Source of the DNA: Ochotona curzoniae
Lineage: Eukaryota; Chordata; Mammalia; Lagomorpha; Ochotonidae
Assembly: GCF_017591425.1 (NCBI RefSeq)
Contig: NW_024465885.1
Coordinates: 43,085,001-43,149,000, forward strand
DNA: 64,000 bases
Reading direction: 5' to 3'
The position numbers and the translations under genes were made by a program. The notes below the pieces were generated by a model. The model made no database searches and had not been told where the DNA came from. It saw nothing but the letters and a program-made list of their open reading frames with translations. Positions within the stretch are counted from its first letter, which is position 1; every line of letters begins with the position of its first letter. Below are positions 39,601 through 44,300 of the stretch, in pieces.

Positions 39601-42600
39601 GCCCGGGCCCAAGGGTGGAAGTTCAGGAAGGGGGACCAGCACTGTGGCTTAGTAAGTAAAGTCGCCTGCTGTGATGCTGGCTTCCCCTATAGGCATCCAT
39701 TCAAGCGCCAGCTGCTCCACTTTTGATCCAGCTCCCTGCGAAAGCACCTTGGAAAGCAGCAGAAGATGGCCCAGTAACTGGCAGGTGCAAGTCCCGGATG
39801 GAAAAGCCAGGCGCTAACCCCAGGATTTCCACTTACAGAGGATCCCTGGTTACTTAGAAGGACATGCTCACCAGTAGCCCCATTCCCACATCTGGGAAGG
39901 CTGCACCCTGAGCCCCGAGGGACAGCCTGGGCAAGCTCTGCCACAGGGGCCCTCCTCCCGGGCCCTGCTCCAGCCAGGTGAGACTGAGTTGTGAGATAGA
40001 GCAGAAAACCTTGTGACCCTCCAGAGGAGGTGGAGGAAGGGATGGAGGGGGGTCACAGAAGGTACAACACACTTGGGGCACTCACCTTTGAATCCCTCTT
40101 GGTCACCAGGGTGTGCAAGGTCTTTTTATTTAAATCAAAGTGGCCACAGACATCCCTGGCAGCTTCGGACCCCTGGGTCACCATGGCGGCCAGCAGGTTC
40201 AGGCAGGCTCGGGCCATCCTGCAGGGAATAAGGACAGTAGACCTGTCAGGAACAGCTCGTTGTGTAGCTAGCTGTGTGATCCGCTCCCCTCCCTAGGCTG
40301 AGGACGGACAGAAGGGTCCACTAGGACACATCCTGTTTTTAATAAAAAGTAAAACCAGAACAGAATGTAATACACAGAGTTGGGCAAGGATCCCTGCAGG
40401 AAACAAAGCATGTGGCTGAGACACCACGTGGTGTCCCCAAGAGCAAGCTCTCAGCACCGCCTCTGCTCTACAGTCACCTGTGACGCACCATTCAGGGAGC
40501 ACCTGCGACAAGCAAGGCACAGGGCTGGGACGGCGCCACTGCAGGCACCTCACAGCCTCATCAAGACAGGCACAGAATGTGCTAAGCAAACAAACAAAGA
40601 AAAAAATGGCTACCTCTGGGAGAAAAGTAGAGCAGGCTGAAGAAGGGTGGCAGGTGCAAATGCTACGGGACATAGTCTGGCCAAGGACGATCTTGTCAAG
40701 TGACACTTCTGACAAACCCTGACAGGCACAGAGAACCCAGCACTGGGACGAAGGAGTTCTTTTAGGGTGGTGAGGAACGTAGCAAATGTGGCAGAGTGAT
40801 GGCCGGGGGCCTGGGCTCAGAGAAAGAAAACGGGGCGGAGACCCAGACGAGATCCGTGGAAACAGCTCACGTGTCCTTCACGAGCGAAGGCAGAGGGCGG
40901 GCAGCGCACCTGTAACCTGAGGCGTACAGGGATTCACACAGGAGCTTCATGTGGTTGTTCAGCAGCTTCTTCACTATGTTGATCCCCGCGACGTGGAAAT
41001 GGGACAGGTCGCCTGCTGTCCGCAGCAAGATGGCTTCAAAAACTTGAAATATTAACAGCAACTGCGAAGGCAGAGATGAACTGCTTATCAATCCTCACCC
41101 ACCTTTCCCCCACCCAGGAAATGTTCCTTGTCTTAGCTACTATTACCCGAAGGCTTACGGGGCCAGTGTGCCATGGTGCAGCAAAAATGCCACCCCCTAG
41201 GGTGCTGGCATCCCACACGGGCACTGGTTTGAGTCCTGGCTGCTCTACTTCCTATCCAGCTCCCTACTTATAGACTGGGAAAGCAGCAGAGAAAAGCCCA
41301 AGTCCTTGGGCCCCTGCACTTACAGGGGAGATATGGAGGAGGCTCCTGGCTCCTGGCTTTGCAGCCATTTGGAAACTGAACCCATGGATGGAAGATCTCT
41401 CTCTCTCTCTGTGTCCCTCTTTCTCTAGAACTCTGCTCTGCTTTTCAAATCAAAATAAATAAAACCAAAACCGCCTCAACCTGAAGGATTAGCATCAAGG
41501 TAAGGCGGGAGACAGTTTCGCAGACTGACCCTTCAAGACCAAGGCCCTGTCGTGCTCTCACAATGTAGCCACACGGCCAACAGCTTGCTCACAACTGTAC
41601 AACGGGGAAGAAAAGCACATGCTTTTCTGGAGCGGACCTCAAGCTCTGAGGCTGTCCAAGCCTCTGACCCTACAGCCATGACCCTGAGGTCTCAACCCGT
41701 GCCCAGTTATCCCCCATTTGAGCCCCTCCGGATATAGCAGATAATCCAGTGTTTCTCAGAGCCATGGAGCCAGTGCCCACTTCTTCATGTCACAACCGAC
41801 CAGGTGAAACCAGACACTGATCCAGAACGCAGGCTTCTCTCCACCATGCCCCCCCCCCCCATATAAATGAGACAGCGTCTTCCGCGAAAGGCCCCCCACG
41901 GTCACGAAGGCAGTGATGTGCTCAGATGGATGCCTGTGGCACGGGCACGGAGCCAGAGTGTCTGTAGGCCGCTGGCCCTGACTTGGAAGGCTCCACCGAG
42001 GTCAGAACTACCTACTTCACTCTCGGGCCGTTTCTCGCCACTCAGGAGCTGGAAGAGCTCGGCGCACTCCACCGAGATCTTGATGTAGCCTTCTACCACG
42101 TCATACACGTCCACGCAGGGCAGCTTCCGCGCAGCGGAGAGGAACGCTTCCAAGGCTGGAAAGGAAGAGGTACGCCTGGCCCTAAACGGCCTCCTCATGA
42201 ACCAGTTCGCCGTCACGGCCTGCCTGAACACAAACCCTCCACCAAGCTCACAAGCTGACCCCCAAGCAACTGTACTGGAGACAGGGCCTTCAAGGAGATG
42301 ATTCTGGGTGCTGAGGGTGCACCCCGAGCCCTATAGGTCTGGGCTCCTCAACAGACTAAGGAGGTGGCTATATGCAAGCCAGGAAGGCAGCCTGCACCAG
42401 AGCCCTTGGCTTGGCCGTTTCACCTACAGAACCACTTCACACCGATCTGCTGCACAGCTCACCCTGTGCGCAGCATTACATCCTGGCTGCCTGAGCAAGC
42501 CCACATGGGTGTAATAGCCCACCATTCCGAAAGACAGCGATGAGGGCAGGGCAAGAAGACAAGCAACGTTCATAGCTTTTGCCCGGCTCCAACAAGGACA

Positions 42601-44047
42601 CCCCTTAGCATCCCTTCCCTCGGCCACAGGAGGAATGACACATGCCAAGGTCAGGACACGGCACCACCAGCTTTTGGATGTCTCCATTCGGTCCCCCTGC
42701 AGCCCTCTGCCTTGAGCATTCGTATTTCCTCCCATTTCACAGATGGGACAACTGAGGCCCCTGGGGTGGAGCTATACAGTCAGTCAGTGGCAGAGCCACC
42801 CAGAACCTCAAGAAACTGACCCCTGCGGCCCTAGGGGCGGAGGCATCTGCAGGGGTTCTGTGAGACCCGACTCTGCACAGATGGCCGAGCTGCAGGACTT
42901 CCAAGAGCCAGCAACATGTCCTGAGCACACTAGACAAGGTAACAGTAATGACTGTGTATTTCACCCTGAGGATGTTGGGCTATCACTGCAGGGTGTCACC
43001 AGCGAAATGACATGATCAGATCTGAAGTTTGAACATATCTTCTGGGGTAGACGTGGTATAGCATGTCAAGCCATGCTGGAAAAATCAGCATTCTTTCTGG
43101 GCACCAGTTCGACTCCAGGGTGTTCTACCTCCAATCCAACTCCCTGCTAATGCTCCTGGGACAGCAGCAGCAGGTGGCCCACCAGGCCCCTGCACCCACC
43201 TGGGAGACCCCAATGGAGCACCTCCGGGCCCAGCCCTGGCCATCATGGCCATTTGGGGAGTGACCCATCAGGTAAGGGATCTCTCTGTCTCTCCCTCTCT
43301 CTGGGCAAACCTAACCACTGGCCTGGCAGGGACTGACCGCACCCACACTTGGAATGGTGATAAATGATGGCTTCTGATCCTCCGGATGCACATCCCTCCA
43401 TCCTTCAGGGCCTGTATCAGAGGGACACCCCAGTTTCCTCCACTACACAACAGGGGGTGCACCATCAGAAACCTCTCCTCTTTGCCAGGTGCAAACAACA
43501 CCCCAACTCCCACCCCCGCACTCCACCTCCAAGCGAACGTTACCCAACGTGAGCCCAGACCCAAGCACACTCCCCACAGAGTGTCCTAATCTTTATCCAT
43601 GGTCACCAACAGGCTCGCCAAATCCAGCTCTTACCGGCCCTGGCACCTGTCGGCACGAGGCAGAGGCCAGATGTCACGGGGCAAGGCTGTGCAATGCGGC
43701 TACAGCCTCTGTCCCAACCCTAAGACCCTCTTGCTCAGACATTCTTTACAAGTTTCTAGGAGAGGGGCCGGCTGGGGACCAGTGAGCTAAGCTGCTGCCT
43801 GCGACGCCGGCATCCCCCGGGGGCACTGGCTCAGGCCCTCGGCGACCCGCAAAAGCTGCAGGGGTGCACAGATCGCGGGGTGCACACGTGCCCCCGGCCC
43901 TACGCCCACCGCCCCACACGCACCTGCAGCCACAGCCTGCGGGTCCTTCAGCTGAGCCTTGAACCTTACGCCCGTGAACTCTTCCTGGCGGGCTCGCTTG
44001 GCCGGCCCGGCCCGGCCGCCGGGGGCCTTCCTTTTGGGAACCCCCAT
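486..44047 (-). CDS. URB1: URB1 gene, 5' two-thirds (29 coding exons, partial at left edge)
   Basis: Nucleolar protein of early 60S subunit assembly; the yeast homologue is Urb1/Npa1. In mammals it is reported at the nucleolar rim, where it anchors the 3' end of pre-rRNA so the 3' ETS can be removed. Identification rests on recognising the protein exon by exon: the start MGVPKRKA, the Npa1-type N-terminal helical-repeat region in about exons 2-9, and the long alpha-solenoid that follows. All 29 exons have GT/AG junctions whose phases match and give 1615 open codons. A basic bipartite nuclear signal (K5-R6-K7 and K17-R18-A19-R20) is visible. An in-frame TGA 30 nt upstream and a G at -3 and +4 support this ATG. 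The last third of the protein lies off the left edge. It looks functional: no frameshift or stop was seen. Confidence 0.96.
658..2714. other. URB1 intron 28
   Basis: A 2-kb intron without CSINEs. The stretch at about 870-1015 has the wording of an old MIR/L2 end but is too decayed to be sure. The rest is unrecognised. Confidence 0.5.
2715..2778 (-). CDS. URB1: URB1 coding exon 28 (residues 1537-1558)
   Basis: A 64-nt exon encoding DQKLLLLLRAYEQSNLSLVD plus FR. The acceptor is CTTGTAG and the donor CAG|GTGCGT. Recognised from the conserved leucine run and phase fit. Confidence 0.95.
2870..2980 (-). CDS. URB1: URB1 coding exon 27 (residues 1500-1537)
   Basis: It encodes ALVDLMLTVVTMCPSVCE, then SHFAVLLGAYSATLSVL. 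The acceptor is CTTCCAG and the donor CTGG|GTGAGG. Only a 91-bp intron separates it from exon 28, the shortest intron here. Confidence 0.95.
3340..3572 (+). mobile_element. Old CSINE, 3' part
   Basis: In URB1 intron 26. Diverged copy with the block 'tgggctcctgtcaccca', the 'cacctgg' segment and a tail reading 'ctccaataaaaataat'. The head is not preserved. Confidence 0.5.
3896..4089 (-). CDS. URB1: URB1 coding exon 26 (residues 1435-1500)
   Basis: It encodes FRYQDHTFLQTLNAAIQLLY, then LPLVHTMLTQHSLFLPTLL and an acidic tail, ESEEEERPDGQVK. The acceptor is CTGCTAG and the donor AAAG|GTGGCT. Confidence 0.95.
5199..5511 (+). mobile_element. CSINE, full length
   Basis: Head 'cagtggcctaatggctaa' to a 14-A tail preceded by 'aataaaaataaataaatctt'. 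A fairly young copy in intron 25, antisense to URB1. Confidence 0.92.
5590..5865 (+). mobile_element. Old L1 (L1M-type) 3' end
   Basis: The wording matches the classic mammalian L1 3' region: 'gaatattctac..tggtcacaaggaatg', 'gatgaatcagaagcat', 'gtgagacacca'. Strongly decayed. Confidence 0.55.
6370..6428 (-). CDS. URB1: URB1 coding exon 25, microexon-like (residues 1416-1435)
   Basis: The shortest exon (59 nt). It encodes HALNEVDPGDWQKFVKTGLK. It is recognisable only because those 20 residues are conserved and the phases fit. The acceptor is ATCCGCAG and the donor CTCAA|GTAAGT. Confidence 0.95.
7140..7365 (+). mobile_element. Decayed L1 ORF2 fragment
   Basis: In intron 24. The order of words (cccaggaacaccaagg, then aatcaatgactgcagttcat, then acacaacatcttccaa, then gcaaaatctaatgtcc) is that of the L1 reverse-transcriptase region. 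No intact frame. Confidence 0.5.
7475..7661 (-). CDS. URB1: URB1 coding exon 24 (residues 1353-1415)
   Basis: It encodes WVVADAISAVLEGSVEELQA, then LLECCIRWLVAAFSGGQQ. The acceptor is CACTGCAG and the donor CTG|GTAGGT. Confidence 0.95.
8123..8324 (-). CDS. URB1: URB1 coding exon 23 (residues 1286-1353)
   Basis: It encodes STALPVLRKALWRRLQDRL, then PEILALLVPFARAKELHVL. The acceptor is GCCCTAG and the donor AAGGG|GTAGGA. Phase 1 in, phase 2 out. Confidence 0.94.
9009..9215 (+). repeat. Minisatellite, about 34-36 bp unit, about 6 copies
   Basis: In URB1 intron 22. The unit is roughly CCCATCACCACGCAGCCCTCCC plus CCAAGCCTCTGAC. One copy is shortened by a few bases and the last two are more diverged. 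It gives a plus-strand open frame of repeated TTQPSPKP peptides that is not a gene. Confidence 0.9.
9378..10236 (-). CDS. URB1: URB1 coding exon 22, the largest (residues 1000-1286)
   Basis: An 859-nt exon, the longest in the window. It begins TLEEVLLAILRHPTLEGWFL and carries a basic, proline-rich linker (KKNRSAPSPPPKTRP). Leucine-rich helical pairs follow (TLAVDELDTVFLHALQRDPE, AALAIAALLLRQ). It ends TRPAG. The acceptor is TCTTACAG and the donor GGAG|GTACGG. The exon is GC-rich, which yields long antisense open frames that are not genes. Confidence 0.96.
10237..11486. other. URB1 intron 21
   Basis: A 1.25-kb intron without SINE or LINE insertions that I could recognise. Unique-looking. Confidence 0.5.
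11487..11666 (-). CDS. URB1: URB1 coding exon 21 (residues 940-999)
   Basis: It encodes LGRSTGPALLLLCLDLLRRL, then ETDLFLDMESMASLELANDQ. The acceptor is CCCACAG and the donor CAG|GTACTG. 60 codons. Confidence 0.95.
12186..12404 (-). CDS. URB1: URB1 coding exon 20 (residues 867-939)
   Basis: It encodes a proline/serine-rich, fast-evolving start, then FPALLQAAYESQTLHDEH and KQVLLYLRSTVDNFGQ. The acceptor is TCCCTCAG and the donor CAG|GTCAGC. 73 codons in phase 0. Confidence 0.93.
12405..13160. other. URB1 intron 19
   Basis: No transposon recognised. It contains a short, impure CA repeat at about 12859-12888 ending in a run of C. Confidence 0.5.
13161..13354 (-). CDS. URB1: URB1 coding exon 19 (residues 802-866)
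   Basis: It encodes EDIVAYLTAVLTDLLHSQRD, then LCLLLQAYDK and YYSLWIPEQAREAW. The acceptor is TTGCAG and the donor TGG|GTAAGC. The stretch CEPQGPPCCPQL is more divergent than its surroundings. Confidence 0.94.
13355..14117. other. URB1 intron 18
   Basis: Unique-looking. No mobile element recognised. Confidence 0.45.
14118..14288 (-). CDS. URB1: URB1 coding exon 18 (residues 745-802)
   Basis: It encodes the acidic DVLDMVDVLVEGSEGLDEE, then LLTFPFSAVVPAALEARNK. The acceptor is CTCTCAG and the donor GCAG|GTACCT. Split codons at both ends are consistent. Confidence 0.95.
14612..14715 (+). mobile_element. MIR SINE fragment
   Basis: In intron 17. 'gagtgcctggttcgaatcc', then 'tgtgagctggaacaagt', 'tactttc', in the order of the MIR core. 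An ancient, pre-placental copy. Confidence 0.65.
14845..14983 (-). CDS. URB1: URB1 coding exon 17 (residues 699-745)
   Basis: It encodes VLLTLVANPYSYTDKASDFV, then KQDADDVSIPVSHID. The acceptor is CACCCAG and the donor GATG|GTAGGT. The following intron 16-17 spacing is short (307 bp upstream). Confidence 0.95.
15291..15407 (-). CDS. URB1: URB1 coding exon 16 (residues 660-698)
   Basis: It encodes ILRDTGVFEHTWRELELWLE, then AVIQFLER. The acceptor is CCGCCAG and the donor CGC|GTAAGC. It has the same length as exon 15 and the same phase (0-0). Confidence 0.95.
16807..17115 (+). mobile_element. CSINE, full length
   Basis: 'ggcctggcacagtagcctag' head and 'ccaataaaataaataaaaaa' tail, in URB1 intron 15. 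Its tail ends about 115 bp from the exon 15 donor. Confidence 0.92.
17231..17347 (-). CDS. URB1: URB1 coding exon 15 (residues 621-659)
   Basis: It encodes EGPDAEQVAERSVFYLLMK, then FVTSSHLQLKSSTQLLIMK. The acceptor is CCCCTAG and the donor AAG|GTGAGT. Exactly 39 codons. Confidence 0.95.
17640..17730 (+). mobile_element. MIR/L2-like fragment
   Basis: 'actcacttcatcctcccaac', then 'ccccgtgaggtgggca', typical of the MIR/L2 3' portion. Short and decayed. Confidence 0.45.
18541..18753 (+). mobile_element. CSINE with internal deletion
   Basis: Head and middle are present, but the block with 'gggagacctgg..ctcctggctt' is missing, so the copy is about 100 bp short. An A-rich tail directly abuts the next CSINE. 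Confidence 0.85.
18754..19048 (+). mobile_element. CSINE, full length
   Basis: An older 'ggctggcactgtggtacagt' head subtype lying tail-to-head after the preceding copy. The A-rich tail contains AAAACAAAAC. Confidence 0.9.
19674..19786 (-). CDS. URB1: URB1 coding exon 14 (residues 583-620)
   Basis: It encodes GVISEQGLREEAPPILQHHM, then LKVALELPANKFVWLKAQ. The acceptor is TCCACAG and the donor CAG|GTAAGG. Confidence 0.95.
20324..20636 (+). mobile_element. CSINE, full length
   Basis: 'ggggcccagcacaatggtgc' head and 'ccaataaacattaattcaaa' tail. In URB1 intron 13. Confidence 0.9.
21164..21280 (-). CDS. URB1: URB1 coding exon 13 (residues 544-583)
   Basis: It encodes DDAETILLKAVLLQVICLYQ, then QYNFDFSKLLK. 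The acceptor is GGTGTAG and the donor AAAG|GTGGGT. Codons are split at both ends and match the neighbouring exons. Confidence 0.95.
22001..22130 (-). CDS. URB1: URB1 coding exon 12 (residues 501-544)
   Basis: It encodes ILPDLNTIVWVWQSLKKQET and a charged linker, KQEDRKGKEGSDK. The acceptor is CTCTTAG and the donor TGTG|GTGAGG, leaving one base. The linker probably separates two solenoid parts. Confidence 0.95.
22590..23502 (+). mobile_element. L1 3' UTR end
   Basis: In URB1 intron 11. Closely related in order and wording to 50370-51205. Its last 330 bp match the end of the L1 at 54000-55576, whose ORF2 end is recognisable, so this is the lagomorph L1 3' UTR. It ends in a 12-A tail. 5' truncated. 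Confidence 0.8.
23700..23873 (-). CDS. URB1: URB1 coding exon 11 (residues 443-500)
   Basis: It encodes LDSKSVKHTALSLVSAILKR, then MMEEFVQLFREALSK. The acceptor is TCCCCAG and the donor AAG|GTAGGC. 58 codons, phase 0 at both ends. Confidence 0.95.
24720..24795 (+). mobile_element. Possible CSINE 5' fragment
   Basis: 'ggggctggcattctgtg', 'cagcatcccatacgagca' resembles a CSINE head. Short, so uncertain. Confidence 0.35.
25137..25274 (-). CDS. URB1: URB1 coding exon 10 (residues 397-442)
   Basis: It encodes IYEAQPEVSRAFQTREFIPL, then LLAMVMVTTAPLVCNK, and ends FTQALN. The acceptor is TGCTAG and the donor AAT|GTAAGA. Phase 0 at both ends. Confidence 0.95.
25570..25695 (+). mobile_element. MIR-type fragment
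   Basis: 'tgacaaaactgagcatcaag', then 'accacagagctagaggaac', 'caggattggagcccagg' in MIR order. In URB1 intron 9. Confidence 0.5.
26051..26361 (+). mobile_element. CSINE, full length
   Basis: 'ggggctggcgttgtggccca' subtype. The flank 'aaaggaaactgaca' before it recurs, slightly changed, after the next copy (26687-26700). The neighbouring CSINE therefore probably landed in this element's tail. Confidence 0.9.
26366..26690 (+). mobile_element. CSINE, full length, in the tail of the preceding copy
   Basis: 'ggggtcagtgctgcagcaag' head and 'aaaaaataaacaaactttaa' tail. Same orientation as the copy it follows. Confidence 0.88.
27076..27271 (-). CDS. URB1: URB1 coding exon 9 (residues 331-396), weak donor
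   Basis: It encodes GGNLTLLHFLLGLKTAADD, then AELVVNILKVCPDLLNKYFK and NNIKLLNK. The acceptor is TCCCCAG. The only donor that keeps phase with exon 10 is AAG|GTCACA, which lacks the A/G at +3, A at +4 and G at +5 of a strong site. Reading through would add 26 residues before a stop. The C-terminal end of the Npa1-like region falls about here. Confidence 0.93.
27620..27823 (+). mobile_element. Diverged CSINE
   Basis: 'cagtgctggcatctcctatg' through 'ctgcctttcaaacaaaagta'. The head is degraded. A younger CSINE inserted in its tail. Confidence 0.7.
27825..28158 (+). mobile_element. CSINE, young full-length copy with target-site duplication
   Basis: Flanked by 'aaagtaaatcta' on both sides (27813-27824 and about 28159-28170). 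The head 'gggcccagcggtgtgatcta' and 'gcaataaaaataaat'-like tail are well kept. Confidence 0.93.
28337..28666 (-). mobile_element. CSINE, full length (first of three tandem minus copies)
   Basis: A reverse copy, starting with the T-rich tail complement and ending 'gtgccaggccc'. In the same orientation as URB1. Confidence 0.93.
28690..29027 (-). mobile_element. CSINE, full length (second tandem minus copy)
   Basis: Ends 'caccgcgccgggccc', close to the young consensus. Nearly the same sequence as the next copy, apart from a few substitutions and small indels. Confidence 0.94.
29028..29364 (-). mobile_element. CSINE, full length (third tandem minus copy)
   Basis: Abuts the second copy directly and shares its distinctive words (gagcgcaacgg, ggaagggaagcgg, aaccacttgc). 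These words point to one subfamily or a local duplication. Confidence 0.94.
29393..29712 (+). mobile_element. CSINE with short internal duplication
   Basis: A plus-strand copy in which the segment 'tgtggcctgggaaagcag' is followed about 10 bp later by a near repeat, 'tgtggtctgggaaatcag'. It faces the next, minus copy tail to tail. Confidence 0.88.
29713..30042 (-). mobile_element. CSINE, full length
   Basis: A reverse copy joined at its T-rich end to the preceding plus copy, so the two form a long inverted repeat. Confidence 0.9.
30184..30235 (+). pseudogene. Tailless tRNA-Lys(TTT) retropseudogene, 3'-truncated
   Basis: Positions 30190-30235 match tRNA-Lys(TTT) from its first base through the acceptor 5' strand, D arm (GCTCAGTCGGTAGAGC) and anticodon loop CTTTTAA, to just past the anticodon stem. 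One stem base is changed. Six extra bases (ACAGAG) precede it, as a pre-tRNA leader would. The T arm, acceptor 3' strand and any A-tail are absent. Perfect 17-bp direct repeats, TCAAATTCCTACACCTT, flank it at 30167-30183 and 30236-30252. It is therefore an L1-type insertion, not a working gene. Confidence 0.85.
30786..30810 (+). repeat. (CA)n microsatellite
   Basis: About 12 CA units in URB1 intron 8, next to the T-rich end of an old reverse CSINE. Confidence 0.92.
30811..31036 (-). mobile_element. Old CSINE
   Basis: A reverse, diverged copy: 'gagacccaagcacttgggcc', 'aattggaagtggagcag', ending 'caacaccagcccc'. The T-rich tail has been replaced by the CA repeat. Confidence 0.75.
31113..31457 (+). 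mobile_element. CSINE, full length, with target-site duplication
   Basis: Flanked by 'aaagtttacgaga' (31100-31112) and 'aaagtctacgaga' (31458-31470). The tail is a run of AAATA units. Confidence 0.93.
31887..32011 (-). CDS. URB1: URB1 coding exon 8 (residues 290-331)
   Basis: It encodes MVRELVHGFLLELCCSLKHG and the conserved NFYDASLGTFG. The acceptor is CTCTCAG and the donor AG|GTAAAG. It is followed by the very repeat-rich intron 8. Confidence 0.95.
32544..32869 (+). mobile_element. CSINE, full length
   Basis: 'gggcccagcttggtagcctc' head, 'gggatcccatatgggcg'-type core and 'ccaataaaaattaaat' tail. In URB1 intron 7. Confidence 0.92.
33279..33413 (-). CDS. URB1: URB1 coding exon 7 (residues 245-289)
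   Basis: It encodes VVHNKSITKTQKVRFFTAQL, then HIASLYAWNG, and ends DMEV-proximal at GAG|GTGCGT. The acceptor is CCGCAG. Exactly 45 codons, phase 0 at both ends. Confidence 0.95.
33600..33655. repeat. Impure CA/TG repeat
   Basis: Alternating 'cacacgtgtgcgagtgtgcg' and 'gcacacacgtg' in URB1 intron 6. Alternating purine-pyrimidine DNA. Confidence 0.7.
33975..34255 (+). mobile_element. CSINE, older subtype
   Basis: 'gggggccggcactgtggtgt' head. Tail 'ctctgcctttcaaaataaat'. In URB1 intron 6, about 280 bp from exon 6. Confidence 0.88.
34539..34624 (-). CDS. URB1: URB1 coding exon 6 (residues 216-244)
   Basis: A short exon encoding EFIPCIFSSGIKEDRIST, then NILLSTLKTK. The acceptor is TTTTCAG and the donor AAG|GTACGT. 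The two bases before the first full codon complete the glutamate begun in exon 5. Confidence 0.95.
35199..35266 (+). mobile_element. CSINE 5' fragment
   Basis: Only the head 'gctggcactgtggtatag' through 'gcatcccacatagg' is kept. It lies about 170 bp downstream of the exon 5 donor. Confidence 0.7.
35437..35533 (-). CDS. URB1: URB1 coding exon 5 (residues 184-216)
   Basis: It encodes DVRLAYIQFALSFLIAGDD and NTIVQVLELK. The acceptor is CCTTAG and the donor AAAG|GTATGT, leaving one base of the next codon. The preceding intron 4 (about 4.6 kb) is expanded by CSINE insertions. Confidence 0.95.
35687..36017 (-). mobile_element. CSINE, full length, nested in an older one
   Basis: A reverse copy flanked by 'tttgcttac' on both sides (35678-35686 and 36018-36026). 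It landed at the T-rich end of the older copy that follows. Confidence 0.92.
36018..36205 (-). mobile_element. Old CSINE fragment
   Basis: A reverse, diverged copy: 'agttacagagacagagacag', 'ccaaagccaggaatcagga'. Its head is lost. Confidence 0.7.
36590..36712 (+). mobile_element. MIR/L2-type fragment
   Basis: 'accatttcacagatgaagaa', 'actgaggcaaagaaaa' in the usual MIR order. In URB1 intron 4. Confidence 0.5.
36718..37020 (+). mobile_element. CSINE, older
   Basis: 'ggtgttggttgtgcagtggc' through 'ctctgcctttcaagccaatt'. Tail decayed. Confidence 0.82.
37282..37619 (-). mobile_element. CSINE, full length, with target-site duplication
   Basis: Flanked by 'caaggctgg' (37273-37281 and 37619-37627). 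A reverse copy with an intact T-rich end. Confidence 0.93.
37645..37980 (-). mobile_element. CSINE, full length, young
   Basis: Flanked by 'atacatggatcc' (37633-37644) and 'atacaaagatcc' (37982-37993). Ends 'caccgcgccgggccc', near consensus. Only 25 bp from the previous copy. Confidence 0.94.
38492..38780 (+). mobile_element. CSINE, older
   Basis: 'ctgtggtgcagtgggttaag' head. It ends 'gcttttcaaacaaattaatc' and runs into a GAAA repeat that grew from its tail. Confidence 0.85.
38781..38824 (+). repeat. (GAAA)n-rich tract
   Basis: A purine-only run of GAAA/GAGA units at the tail of the preceding CSINE. Confidence 0.9.
39098..39132 (+). repeat. (CA)n microsatellite, interrupted
   Basis: About 15 CA units with a G and a T interruption. 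In URB1 intron 4. Confidence 0.9.
39630..39780 (+). mobile_element. CSINE 5' half
   Basis: 'ggggaccagcactgtggctt' to 'cagcagaagatggcccagta', then stops without a tail. In URB1 intron 4, about 300 bp from exon 4. Confidence 0.75.
40086..40218 (-). CDS. URB1: URB1 coding exon 4 (residues 139-183)
   Basis: It encodes ARACLNLLAAMVTQG, the conserved HFDLNKKTL, and ends VTKRDSK. The acceptor is CCCTGCAG and the donor AAG|GTGAG. It is still within the Npa1-type region. Confidence 0.95.
40219..40909. other. URB1 intron 3
   Basis: Unique-looking 0.7-kb intron with no repeat recognised. Confidence 0.45.
40910..41061 (-). CDS. URB1: URB1 coding exon 3 (residues 89-139)
   Basis: It encodes LLLIFQVFEAILLRTAGD, then NNHMKLLCESLYASGYR, part of the Npa1-type N-terminal solenoid. 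The acceptor is CTTCGCAG and the donor AG|GTGCGC. The arginine codon 139 is split across the junction. Confidence 0.95.
41158..41470 (+). mobile_element. CSINE, full length, older
   Basis: 'ggggccagtgtgccatggtg' head. A CTCTCT block and 'aaatcaaaataaataaaacc' tail. In URB1 intron 2. Confidence 0.88.
42016..42155 (-). CDS. URB1: URB1 coding exon 2 (residues 42-88)
   Basis: It encodes ALEAFLSAARKLP and the segment YDVVEGYIKISVEC, ending RPESE. The acceptor is TTTCCAG and the donor GAA|GTAGGT. It starts the Npa1-like helical region. The exon length and phases join exons 1 and 3 exactly. Confidence 0.95.
42725..42825 (+). mobile_element. MIR/L2-type fragment
   Basis: 'ttcacagatgggacaactga', 'ggcagagccacccagaacc', the usual MIR words. 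In URB1 intron 1. Confidence 0.55.
43040..43312 (+). mobile_element. CSINE, old
   Basis: 'tggtatagcatgtcaagcca' to 'ctctctgtctctccctctct', without a clear A-tail. Confidence 0.7.
43764..43836 (+). mobile_element. CSINE 5' fragment beside URB1 exon 1
   Basis: 'ggggccggctggggaccagt', 'gacgccggcatccc', cut off within the core. It ends about 88 bp from the exon 1 donor, inside the CpG island. Confidence 0.6.
43924..44047 (-). CDS. URB1: URB1 coding exon 1 (residues 1-41, phase 1 end)
   Basis: It holds the ATG and a lysine/arginine-rich start (MGVPKRKAPGG, then AKRARQEE) suited to nuclear and nucleolar import, followed by the conserved FKAQLKDPQ. The donor reads GCTGCAG|GTGCGT. The exon lies in the promoter CpG island. 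The upstream in-frame stop is at 44075-44077, so the start is not internal. Confidence 0.95.
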
Positions 44048-44300
44048 AGCCGCACGGGTGGGTGGGGAGCGACGTCAACCGCGCACTCCGCGGGGACCTA
44101 GAAGGACAGCAGGCACGGACGGCAGACACGCGCCTCAGAACCACACATGGCCAGGAAGCAGGGGCAAAACTGGCGGAAGACGCCGAATCCCGGGAAGCTG
44201 GGACTGGCGGAAGAGGCGGGACTCGAGGCCCAAGCCGAAGGAAGAGGCGGGGCCCGGAGGACGGGGTTGCTAGGTTACAGGTGTGACCGATTGGTCCTCG
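44048..44300 (-). promoter_or_regulatory. URB1: URB1 promoter / 5' end of CpG island
   Basis: A CpG-dense, TATA-less region upstream of the URB1 ATG. Read on the URB1 strand it holds a CRE-like TGACGTCG (44070-44077), GC boxes (44213-44220 and 44244-44253), and a CCAAT box (ATTGG on plus, 44290-44294). The 10-mer CTGGCGGAAG occurs twice (44170-44179, 44204-44213), giving two ETS-type cores. This layout is typical of housekeeping ribosome-biogenesis genes. The transcription start itself cannot be placed. In human a divergent transcript (URB1-AS1) starts near here; no clear equivalent can be proved from the sequence. Confidence 0.75.

Noticed and set aside
44062..44286. Divergent small protein from the URB1 promoter (plus-strand frames)
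   Set aside because: Arg/Gly-rich translation of promoter DNA. A non-coding divergent transcript is possible, but no splice or coding evidence can be seen.
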